A stretch of DNA of 64,000 nt, from positions 620,001 through 684,000 of the forward strand of contig NZ_OY776222.1 of assembly GCF_963675395.1 (NCBI RefSeq), written 5' to 3'. The translations under genes were made by a program, and so were the position numbers. Below are positions 1-6,334 of this stretch, piece by piece (the stretch's first letter is position 1; every line of letters starts with the position of its first letter). The notes under the pieces were generated by a model. The model ran no database searches. It saw nothing but the letters and a program-made list of their open reading frames with translations, and was not told where the DNA came from. Source of the DNA: an uncultured Vibrio sp. GTDB taxonomy: Bacteria > Pseudomonadota > Gammaproteobacteria > Enterobacterales > Vibrionaceae.

Positions 1-835
1 AACCGGCATCAAGGCCAACAGCGATGGGATTGAGGTTAAACTGTTCAAGCGTGTGGTCGAGACGGCGGATATAAGGTTGAGAGTCATTCACATTCCCCGC
101 GGTCGCATGGGTATCAACGATGATGCCGTGCTGGCCATCGACCGTGCGGTGGTCGAGATAGAAGAACCCTTGCGGCTTGTTGTCGCGGGTCATGAAGCCA
201 CTCTCGGGATCAGTCGTACTGCTCTTCGTGTTCTTAGCTTTCTGCTCAGAAGTTCGTTCTTTAAGCGGTCTCTTCCCCTCTTTAGCTCGGTCTAGTGCAA
301 CGTCTTCATCCAACATATCTAAATAGGCGCTCGCTCGGACAGCCGTTTGTTTATTGGTGTGCTTGTTTTTGTTCGCATTCGCTTTGAGATGAGTACTATC
401 GGTAAAGAGCTCTTGTCCAGCGACTAAACCTTTCGCCATCGCTTGTTGAACGATGTTAATAAAGATGCGTTCGAAGACATCCGTACCATTGAAGCGACGA
501 ATACGGTTTTGACTAAGAGTCGAGGCATGGATGACCTTTTCTGTGAGGGACATACGGAGGAACCAACGATACGCGACATTCACTTCGATTTCTTTGACAA
601 GCTGACGCTCGCTTTTTACTCCGAAGATGTACCCCAGTAGAATAATTTTGAATAGACGGACAGGGTCTACAGGTGGTCGGCCATTGTCTTTGCAATAAAG
701 GTGGGCGACTTCATCACGAATGAATTCAAAATCGATAGCAGAGTCAATTTTACGAACAAGATGGTCTTTGGGAACAAGTTGTTCCATCGTCACCATTTCA
801 AGTTCGTACTGTTGTGGAGAAGGTTCTTGAAGCAT
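1..835 (-). CDS. IS1182/IS5-type transposase, C-terminus beyond window
   Basis: Reading the minus strand from the ATG at 835 gives 278 uninterrupted codons to the window edge. The N-terminus begins MLQEPSPQQYELEMV, followed by a helix-rich DNA-binding region containing GYIFGVKSERQLV and YRWFL, which is typical of the IS1182 group. TDSTHLKANANK should carry the first Asp of the DDE catalytic triad and VGLDAG near the edge the start of the second block. The glutamate block lies outside the window. It acts as a cut-and-paste transposase on its own ends. I could not fix the terminal inverted repeats. It faces away from the cassette-like genes to its right, so it is probably a separate insertion beside them. 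Confidence 0.85.
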   Translation of the reverse strand, partial: MLQEPSPQQYELEMVTMEQLVPKDHLVRKIDSAIDFEFIRDEVAHLYCKDNGRPPVDPVRLFKIILLGYIFGVKSERQLVKEIEVNVAYRWFLRMSLTEKVIHASTLSQNRIRRFNGTDVFERIFINIVQQAMAKGLVAGQELFTDSTHLKANANKNKHTNKQTAVRASAYLDMLDEDVALDRAKEGKRPLKERTSEQKAKNTKSSTTDPESGFMTRDNKPQGFFYLDHRTVDGQHGIIVDTHATAGNVNDSQPYIRRLDHTLEQFNLNPIAVGLDAG

Positions 836-870
836 GTCGGAGTATCCATATTTCTATACTCCTATTAGAT

Positions 871-900
871 CAAAGGTCTAGCTTGAAAGCTAGACCTTTG
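871..900. repeat. Near-perfect palindrome upstream of IS transposase
   Basis: A 14-bp arm, CAAAGGTCTAGCTT, is followed by 2 bp and its exact reverse complement. It lies 36 bp upstream of the transposase start. It could be a hairpin blocking read-through transcription or translation into the element, or a transposase-binding site near the IS end. Confidence 0.6.
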
Positions 901-911
901 TCAGCAGTCTG

Positions 912-943
912 AAGCCAGTGGCTACTGCTACTGGCTTGCTTTT
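912..943 (+). terminator. Rho-independent terminator-like hairpin
   Basis: An 11-bp stem with one G-T pair (AAGCCAGTGGC, loop TACT, GCTACTGGCTT) is followed by GCTTTTTC. The orientation fits termination on the plus strand, before the gene at 982. Any plus-strand gene it once served has been lost to the IS. Confidence 0.55.
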
Positions 944-981
944 TCTTCATACCGGAATGGATCATAAGCTCTAAGTAAGTT

Positions 982-1608
982 ATGCCCAAAGGCGAGCTAG
1001 AGATAACTTATTTAAGTTCACGGGTAAATGCACTATCTGAAATTCAGATCAATAAGGCGCATGAATTAAACAGCCGTATTGCCTTTGGTGCGCTGACTCA
1101 AGAAGTAGGCTTAAATGATCTGAAATACGATGATGTGATTGGTACTAGCTTTGCTGACAAAGTAGAGATGGTGAAAGCTAAGAGCGCAGTTTCAGGTAAT
1201 GTATCCCCTGAAGAGGCAGAAGCAGAGTTTTTGCGCCTTATGGAGCTATTCCGTAAGATCGGGAATCGTAATATGTATGGCAACAACTGTACTGTATTTA
1301 GACCGCCTTCAGGCTTTAGATTTAACGATGAAGTAGCTAATACTTACTATAACATGTATGAGGGTGCTCTTAAGGCATCCGAAGCTTTGAGCCTTCTAGA
1401 AGCGTTTTTGAACGCTAGTCTAGAGTACGCAGTTGGCGGTGGTCCAAAGAGCATGCTTCGATGGATTCTCGAAGTTGGCCGTGCTATTGCCATGCAAGAA
1501 ATTGAGAACCAAATAAAAGATCCAAATGATGTTCTGAATCCTACGCTAACTTACCTAGCAAATCAGTCATATCAAAGCCCGCTGACAACAGCATATATCT
1601 TTGGTTAA
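982..1608 (+). CDS. Hypothetical protein, 208 aa, cassette-region gene
   Basis: An uninterrupted 208-residue frame starting MPKGELEITYL. An in-frame TAA ends four bases before the ATG, so the frame does not extend leftward, but I see no clear ribosome-binding site. The protein is soluble and mostly helical, with no signal peptide or membrane segment. I recognise no family. It is followed by a good terminator and lies in a patch bounded by an IS on the left and an integron attC on the right, so a mobile origin is likely. It could be a complete gene or the 3' part of one truncated by the IS1182 insertion. Confidence 0.6.
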   Translation: MPKGELEITYLSSRVNALSEIQINKAHELNSRIAFGALTQEVGLNDLKYDDVIGTSFADKVEMVKAKSAVSGNVSPEEAEAEFLRLMELFRKIGNRNMYGNNCTVFRPPSGFRFNDEVANTYYNMYEGALKASEALSLLEAFLNASLEYAVGGGPKSMLRWILEVGRAIAMQEIENQIKDPNDVLNPTLTYLANQSYQSPLTTAYIFG

Positions 1609-1617
1609 CAAACTAGG

Positions 1618-1649
1618 AAAAAGGTGGGTGTGTTAACACCAACCTTTTT
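1618..1649. terminator. Bidirectional terminator between convergent genes
   Basis: Arms AAAAAGGTGGGTGT and ACACCAACCTTTTT pair around a GTTA loop with one mismatch. A/T runs on both sides let it work on either strand, ending the plus gene (stop 1608) and the minus gene (stop 1650). Confidence 0.75.
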
Positions 1650-1994
1650 TTAACAGGTCTCATTCAAAAGTACCTTGTAGTATTTCGGTAAGAACAACTC
1701 ACCTTTTTGCCATTCTAATTGAACGTGTTGGCATCGGCCTTGGTAAAGATAGTTACCGTCGGCGTAGATTGACTTGCCTTTATCTATCACCTGATTAAGG
1801 AACACAGCTTCTTCGATTTTATCGTCCATTCTGATTTTTGTTTGCAAGTCTCTATCATCATCTATTGCTATCGTCAGAATCCTATTTTTGGCGCTGAACT
1901 CTACAGATCTAAGATTATTAATTTTGTCTTCATCGCCACTGGTGTAAAAGTAGAACGCTACTGCAATTAAACCCAGAATAACAATTATTTTCAT
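1650..1994 (-). CDS. Small membrane-anchored hypothetical protein, 114 aa
   Basis: I chose the ATG at 1994 because GGGGATGA lies just before it and because it places a clean hydrophobic segment (MKIIVILGLIAVAFYFY) at the extreme N-terminus. A longer frame from 2021 would add nine residues. The N-terminus is either a signal anchor or a signal peptide. The rest is a charged, mixed alpha/beta domain with two cysteines (GRCQHVQ and the C-terminal ETC), which could form a disulfide if exported. No family recognised. It is transcribed opposite to its neighbours, which is unusual for integron-cassette cargo and may mean it has its own promoter. Confidence 0.6.
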   Translation of the reverse strand: MKIIVILGLIAVAFYFYTSGDEDKINNLRSVEFSAKNRILTIAIDDDRDLQTKIRMDDKIEEAVFLNQVIDKGKSIYADGNYLYQGRCQHVQLEWQKGELFLPKYYKVLLNETC

Positions 1995-2058
1995 TTCATC
2001 CCCATAAATAATGAGTTGCATAATCAGCTATTTTAACACGATGTTTTAGAGAGAAAAA

Positions 2059-2349
2059 TTGATTGAAACGGCAGTCTTGTTGGAGTATTCAACAAAGAAA
2101 GATGTTTCAAAGGTCTTAGTAGAGCAAGAGAAGTTTCTTCACGTTAGGGCGTTTGACTCTAACGATCGTAAAGAGGTTGAGGACGGGGCTGCTAAAGAGT
2201 ACATGAAGGCAAACCAAATGGAGCCAGTAGAAGTTGCGGTATACGATGTGATTTTTCCTGTACCTACAGACAGCACAACGCCACCAACAATGCTACGAAT
2301 TAGTTCAAGTTATAAGGTACTAAATAACAAGTGGGCTGCATTAAATTAG
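2059..2349 (+). CDS. Hypothetical 96-aa integron cassette protein
   Basis: A 96-residue frame beginning at a TTG codon preceded by AGAGAGAAAAA. It ends directly before an attC site, the normal position for the cargo gene of an integron cassette. The protein is small and acidic, with no signal peptide or membrane segment. No family recognised. Confidence 0.6.
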   Translation: MIETAVLLEYSTKKDVSKVLVEQEKFLHVRAFDSNDRKEVEDGAAKEYMKANQMEPVEVAVYDVIFPVPTDSTTPPTMLRISSSYKVLNNKWAALN

Positions 2350-2350
2350 C

Positions 2351-2459
2351 ACATAACAAAGCATTTAAGAGTGATTCGTAACGCGTGGCATTTTCACTAT
2401 GCGTTGGTTTTAGTGATTAAGGTGGTATGCGGTGGCATTGGTATGGGTGCCTCACATAT
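2351..2459 (+). other. Left part of a Vibrio-type attC, interrupted by an IS
   Basis: The sequence starts ACATAACAAAGC and continues through AACGCGTGGCATTTT, GCGTTGGTTTTAGTG and GGTGGTATGCGGTGGCATTGG. This is the characteristic layout of the ~120-bp attC repeats of Vibrio superintegrons. The pattern breaks off near 2450-2460 and resumes at 3786-3811, on the far side of the IS. attC sites are folded single-strand substrates of the integron integrase and mark the 3' end of each cassette. Confidence 0.8.
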
Positions 2460-2471
2460 ATGGTCTCCCCC

Positions 2472-2691
2472 AGTTTTGCAAGTCAGTAGCATGATTAAAA
2501 GCGCAGGTTAACTACCATATATACGGCCTGTTTTAACGGCTATTGCCTTGGCCAAGATGAGGCAGTCGAACACGAAGTCCTAATCACCTTATCGACTTTA
2601 AAAGCCAGTGTGAGCACAAGGTTTTCAACGTGTAGGATTTATCCTGTTATTCATCTCACTACGTACTTTGCAAAGGGTGGTGTGTGTTGTT
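2472..2691 (-). ncRNA. Candidate seekRNA/bridge RNA region of the IS
   Basis: IS110/IS1111 elements encode a structured guide RNA (bridge RNA or seekRNA) in their non-coding DNA. In IS1111 types it lies 3' of the transposase, which is this stretch. Within it ATCACCTTA (2583-2591) exactly matches ATCACCTTA (3789-3797) in the target just outside the right end, and extending by three bases gives 11 of 12. That is what a target-matching guide would look like. RNA boundaries and folding were not computed. Confidence 0.5.
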
Positions 2692-3708
2692 TTATGCTGG
2701 TTGATACTCTTCATTTTTTGTTGTGACGGCCCAAGCGATCCGCATGAGTTTGTTCGCTAATGCTACTGCTGCTCGGTTTGGCCCTCGTCGCTCTTGGAGA
2801 TCTAACATCCATTTACTCAGTTTGTCGGATTTAAATTTGGCTCGTCGTAAGGCGGCTCTAGCCCCATGAACAAGTAAGGACCGAATATAAGTATTGCCTT
2901 GTTTCGTTATGCCTAGAAGCATCACGTTGCCGCCTGTTGTGTCTTGCCTTGGAACAAGCCCCATCGCAGCAGAGGCATCTCGCCCAGTTTTGAACTGTTG
3001 GCCTGAACCTAGCCATACGGCAACTGCTTGGCTAGTGAGTGGCCCAAAGCCAGGAATTGACATCAGTCGCTTGGCATTATCGAATTGTTTGATGGTTTGG
3101 TTTAGCTTGTCTTCAAACCATTTGATTTGCTCATCGATATATAAATAGCGCTCATATTGACGTGATACAAGTTCACGTAATATTGGTGATAGTTGGTTGT
3201 TGGCGTCTTCCAGTGTTTCGGGAATGGCTTGTCGAAAAGAGGCTTTTCCTTTGGGGAGAATGATACCGTATTCAGCAATGAGTCCTCGAACTTGATTAAT
3301 CAAACGGGTTCTTTCAGTGACGCATAATCTACGCATTCGAATCAGTGATTGAATATCTTGCTGTTCGATAGAGTTGTGTGGAACGGGGTAATGTCGTTGG
3401 TAAAGGGCCAGCTCAGCAATGGCTTCAGCATCGTTATAGTCATTCTTTTGTTTGCGGCGCTGATTTTTAACATGCTGGGGTGGATATAAAAGTACTTTGT
3501 GTCCAAGGTTTTCGAATTCACGAGCCCAGTAATGCGCCCCAGAACAGGCTTCCATCGCGATGATAGATGGAGTTTGATTTGCGACGTAGTTAAGCAGTTT
3601 ACTTCGTTGAAGTTTTTTACGGCCGAGGTTCTTTCCTTTATGATTGATTTCAAAAATAAAGAAGATATTTTTTGCTAAGTCGATGCCGATGATTTTATGC
3701 TGAGTCAT
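2692..3708 (-). CDS. IS110-family transposase (IS1111 group)
   Basis: A DEDD recombinase of 338 residues. I start at the ATG at 3708, which has AAGGAGAAG before it and opens MTQHKIIGIDLAK. The longer frame to 3762 only adds an untypical extension. The N-terminal RuvC-like domain shows GIDLAK, AMEACSGAHYW, and HVKNQRRKQKNDYNDAEAIA, which includes the conserved DxxDA-type block. The C-terminal transposase_20 region shows MSIPGFGPLTSQAV and the Ser-containing AAMGLVPRQDTTGG. The reading frame is intact, so the element is probably active. It moves through a circular intermediate. Confidence 0.92.
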   Translation of the reverse strand: MTQHKIIGIDLAKNIFFIFEINHKGKNLGRKKLQRSKLLNYVANQTPSIIAMEACSGAHYWAREFENLGHKVLLYPPQHVKNQRRKQKNDYNDAEAIAELALYQRHYPVPHNSIEQQDIQSLIRMRRLCVTERTRLINQVRGLIAEYGIILPKGKASFRQAIPETLEDANNQLSPILRELVSRQYERYLYIDEQIKWFEDKLNQTIKQFDNAKRLMSIPGFGPLTSQAVAVWLGSGQQFKTGRDASAAMGLVPRQDTTGGNVMLLGITKQGNTYIRSLLVHGARAALRRAKFKSDKLSKWMLDLQERRGPNRAAVALANKLMRIAWAVTTKNEEYQPA

Positions 3709-3785
3709 TGTCTTCTCCTTTTGCTTCGGGACCTGAACACTCCAAGCATGGCCGATGGACATGCGAAGAGGTAGGGGGAGACCAT

Positions 3786-3811
3786 CTCATCACCTTAATT
3801 GGGCGTTAAAC
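3786..3811 (+). other. Right end of the interrupted attC (R' core site)
   Basis: TCACCTTAATTGGGCGTTAAAC follows the IS (described here as TCACCTTAATTGGGCG plus GTTAAAC at 3805-3811). GTTAAAC fits the attC core GTTRRRY, the recombination crossover point. Together with 2351-2459 it rebuilds one attC. Confidence 0.75.
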
Positions 3812-4080
3812 TATAGAAATTCTTATCCGAAATTTACTTGATACGGCCGACGTCTTGACACGCTTCTGTCCAAAACCTTGCTAGCGCTGGTGGCGTTTAG
3901 ACAAAGGATGAAGATCTGCGAATGAGGAGGTGAAGAGGTGTTTGCGCTAGAATGCTGAAAGTAACTTTCTTACCGATGGAGTTTTAGTAAATTGTCGGAT
4001 TTCACAAAAATATCAACTTATGGTTGTTTCAACAAACTCGAATAATAGCGGCTCTTTTTGTCCTAAATTTGTCTAGGAGA
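3812..4080. other. Intergenic DNA after attC, no gene seen
   Basis: About 270 bp downstream of the attC core, where the next cassette would begin. I find no convincing coding frame, no second attC and no integrase gene. It may be decayed cassette DNA. Confidence 0.4.
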
Positions 4081-4194
4081 GCGGTGGCAGTCCATTTTGC
4101 TGTTCAAAGTTCACAGGGTTTAGATACCCAAGAGCACTGTGCCTTCTCGTCCGATTATAATCAGAGAAGTCCATTCCACATTTCTTACCTTTTT
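4078..4194 (-). pseudogene. IS3-family transposase C-terminal fragment
   Basis: The minus strand encodes DYNRTRRHSALGYLNPVNFE followed by QQNGLPPLS and a stop near 4078. This is the conserved C-terminal block of IS3-family OrfB transposases. Only about 35 codons remain. The upstream catalytic region is missing, so this is a scar of an old insertion. A related but distinct fragment lies at 50674-50806. Confidence 0.75.
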
Positions 4195-4198
4195 AGTG

Positions 4199-4226
4199 CG
4201 TATAGTCGCCCACTACGCGGGCATTT
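4199..4226 (+). terminator. Weak terminator-like hairpin
   Basis: GCCCAC, loop TAC, GCGGGC (one mismatch), followed by ATTTTT. It lies between the IS3 scrap and the TetR promoter, and may insulate the efflux operon. Confidence 0.35.
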
Positions 4227-4265
4227 TTCTATCTAGATATCCTTAGTCATCATCAAACCTTAGAA

Positions 4266-4347
4266 ATTAATCACTTGTTTAAATATTGATTAATTTATGT
4301 CATATCGGTTAGTTAGCGAACTCTCTATAATTAATCATACGTTTAAT
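4266..4347 (+). promoter_or_regulatory. Two matching pseudo-palindromic operators before TetR gene
   Basis: ATTAATCACTTGTTTAAA (4266-4283) and ATTAATCATACGTTTAAT (4330-4347) share the layout ATTAA-C----G-TTAA, 64 bp apart. The second ends 15 bp before the regulator start. Paired sites of this type are typical of TetR-family autoregulation. The first copy also sits in a longer 10-bp inverted repeat (AAATTAATCA ... TGATTAATTT, 4264-4296). Confidence 0.55.
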
Positions 4348-4362
4348 AATGAGAGTTAACTT

Positions 4363-5007
4363 GTGACAGATACCAGCAGAAAAGTTGGTCGTCCCAGCTA
4401 CAGTATTGACGCTAGACAAAAACTTATCGACCACGCCCGTGAACTCTTCACTGTCATGGCCTACGACAAGGTGTCAACCCGCATGATAGCAAACAAGGCG
4501 GATGTCAATGTCGCCATGATCCGCTATTACTTTGGCAGTAAGGAAGGCTTATTTGAAACTATGCTGCGAGAAACACTCAAGCCGATGAAAAAACAAATGG
4601 AACTCATGGTGAAAGAGAGTTCGCAGAAAAACTTTCTCGACATTATGCGAATCTACTATCGTGAAATGTTTAAAGCCCCTCAGTTTCCTCGCTTGGTATT
4701 CCAGGTTATGCAAATGGAAAGCTCAGATACTCAGCGTAGACTATTAGAAAAAGTCTTCATCGACATTAGTCAACCGCTGCAAATGGTGATGTTTGATAGA
4801 CTTATCGAGAATAACATCTTAAAACCTGATGCCGATCCTAAGCTATGTAAAGTGTCTTTTATCAGCTTAATGGTTTTCCCTTTTATCGCCCCTCAGTCGC
4901 TCCTTGCCATTCACGGGATAGAGCTTTCCGAAGAATTCCTTAATCAACTGTTGGAGCACAACATACAACTGATGATAAATGGCATGCTACAACCCAACGA
5001 CCTTTAG
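4363..5007 (+). CDS. TetR/AcrR-family transcriptional regulator of efflux operon
   Basis: A 214-residue repressor-type protein. The N-terminal helix-turn-helix domain (about residues 12-60) contains ARELFTVMAYDKVSTRMIANKA and IRYYFGSKEGLFE, the classical TetR signature. The C-terminal ligand-binding helices show no obvious family-specific motif. The start is GTG at 4363, with GAGAG upstream. The stop is 10 bp before the adaptor gene start, so all three genes form one operon. By position it should control the RND pump and itself through the twin operators upstream. The inducer is unknown. Confidence 0.88.
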   Translation: MTDTSRKVGRPSYSIDARQKLIDHARELFTVMAYDKVSTRMIANKADVNVAMIRYYFGSKEGLFETMLRETLKPMKKQMELMVKESSQKNFLDIMRIYYREMFKAPQFPRLVFQVMQMESSDTQRRLLEKVFIDISQPLQMVMFDRLIENNILKPDADPKLCKVSFISLMVFPFIAPQSLLAIHGIELSEEFLNQLLEHNIQLMINGMLQPNDL

Positions 5008-5017
5008 GAACAAAACT

Positions 5018-6334
5018 ATGAAAATCAATAAAAAATTACTGTTCTTTCCGGCGCTTGCCATCGGGGTAATCACGTTAGTGCTTGCCATAAAACTCAAGCC
5101 CGATTTGCCTATTAAGCCAGCAAGTGATCGTGCACGTTTGGTTGATACTGTCCCGTTACAACTCCGAGCTATGGCGCCACAAGCGATTGGCTATGGCAAA
5201 ATTACACCCAAGGTCGAATGGAAAGCCATCGCTGAGGTGACGGGCAAAATCGTCTACCGCCATCCCAAACTGGAAAAAGGTCAAATTCTTCAAGCAGGAA
5301 CTGAAATACTGCGTATTGACCCACTCGATTACGAACTCAAATTGGTCCAAGCTCAGGCGGATCTTAAATCTGTACAAACTTCTCTCGCCAAACTAAACCA
5401 AGAAGAACAAAACCTAAAGGCGACGCTAAAAATTGAGCGCAATCGTTTAGTGATCGCCAACAAAGAGCTAGCACGTAAACAAAATCTACGTACAAAAGGA
5501 CTCACCTCACAATCGGATGTGGATCAGCAAGAGCAAAGTGCGCTTTCACAACGCAAGCTGGTGCTCGACATTGAAAATCAAATAGATCTGATGCCCGCCG
5601 AAAAACGAGTCGCCGAAGCTTTGGTCAAAGTTGACCTATCTAAAGTGGAAGAAGCGCAACGTTCACTGGAAAAAACCATCATTACTTTGCCCAGTGATCT
5701 GCGTATTGCTCAAGTTGATATAGAGCAAAATCAGGTCGTTAATCTGCAGCAAACCATGGTAACGGCACACGGCATAGACGTAATGGAAGTCGAGGCTCAA
5801 CTCTCTATCCATGATATGCACACGCTCGCCTCAAGTATTGGGGAGTTTAATCGTGATGCATCAGGTATTCCCCAACCAGATATGACCTTTATTGACGCAA
5901 GCATTGAACTGAGCAGCGGTAATATGAAAGCGACTTGGCCTGCGAAAGTGAGCCGTATCAGTGAAACCGTTGACCCAAATCAGGCCACTGCGGGTGTTAT
6001 TCTGGAAATCCAACAAGATTACCGTAATCTGAACCCAAGCTCGCAACCACCACTTGTCAATGGCATGTTTGTTAGAGCCTTTATTGAGGGGCAACAAAAT
6101 CCAAGCTGGGTGATCCCTGAGCGTGCACTTCATGGCGATAAAATCTATCTCATGGGTGAGGACAATAAATTAGAGATTAAGCCAGTGTCGGTGCTCTATC
6201 GTCGCGATAATCTAGTCATTATCGATGGGCAATTAGAACAAGGTAACAAACTGATCCTTAACGATTTGCTGCCAGCGATTAATGGCATGTTGTTGAAAGA
6301 ATCTGATGGTGGAAAAGGGGAGTCTCCACAATGA
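5018..6334 (+). CDS. RND efflux periplasmic adaptor (membrane fusion protein)
   Basis: A 438-residue adaptor linking an inner-membrane RND pump to an outer-membrane channel. I use the ATG at 5018 with AGGAA before it; it gives an N-terminal membrane anchor, MKINKKLLFFPALAIGVITL. The lipoyl/barrel-sandwich part contains EVTGKIVYRHPKLEKGQIL and the long coiled-coil hairpin runs from about residue 100 to 205 (KLNQEEQNLKATLKIERNR). The beta-barrel and membrane-proximal domains follow, with the typical PERALHGDKIYLM. The stop overlaps the pump start by four bases, so the two are translationally coupled. Confidence 0.9.
   Translation: MKINKKLLFFPALAIGVITLVLAIKLKPDLPIKPASDRARLVDTVPLQLRAMAPQAIGYGKITPKVEWKAIAEVTGKIVYRHPKLEKGQILQAGTEILRIDPLDYELKLVQAQADLKSVQTSLAKLNQEEQNLKATLKIERNRLVIANKELARKQNLRTKGLTSQSDVDQQEQSALSQRKLVLDIENQIDLMPAEKRVAEALVKVDLSKVEEAQRSLEKTIITLPSDLRIAQVDIEQNQVVNLQQTMVTAHGIDVMEVEAQLSIHDMHTLASSIGEFNRDASGIPQPDMTFIDASIELSSGNMKATWPAKVSRISETVDPNQATAGVILEIQQDYRNLNPSSQPPLVNGMFVRAFIEGQQNPSWVIPERALHGDKIYLMGEDNKLEIKPVSVLYRRDNLVIIDGQLEQGNKLILNDLLPAINGMLLKESDGGKGESPQ

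Larger units (their letters stand above)
2460..3785 (-). mobile_element. IS110/IS1111-family element inserted in attC
   Basis: A 12-bp perfect inverted repeat, ATGGTCTCCCCC at 2460-2471 and GGGGGAGACCAT at 3774-3785, bounds a single transposase gene and about 220 bp of non-coding DNA downstream of it. Small inverted repeats and a long non-coding stretch 3' of the transposase are features of the IS1111 subgroup. Members called IS1111-attC are known to target integron attC sites specifically, and this copy interrupts one. True ends may lie a few bases outside the repeats, as is usual for the group. Confidence 0.85.

Noticed and set aside
53..640. Plus-strand open frames at the left edge (53-295 and 443-640)
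   Set aside because: They are antisense to a clear IS1182-type transposase and show no ribosome-binding site or family features.
871..943. The hairpins at 871-900 and 912-937 as an attC site
   Set aside because: They lack the attC core sites and the Vibrio attC body sequence; terminator and IS-associated palindrome are simpler explanations.
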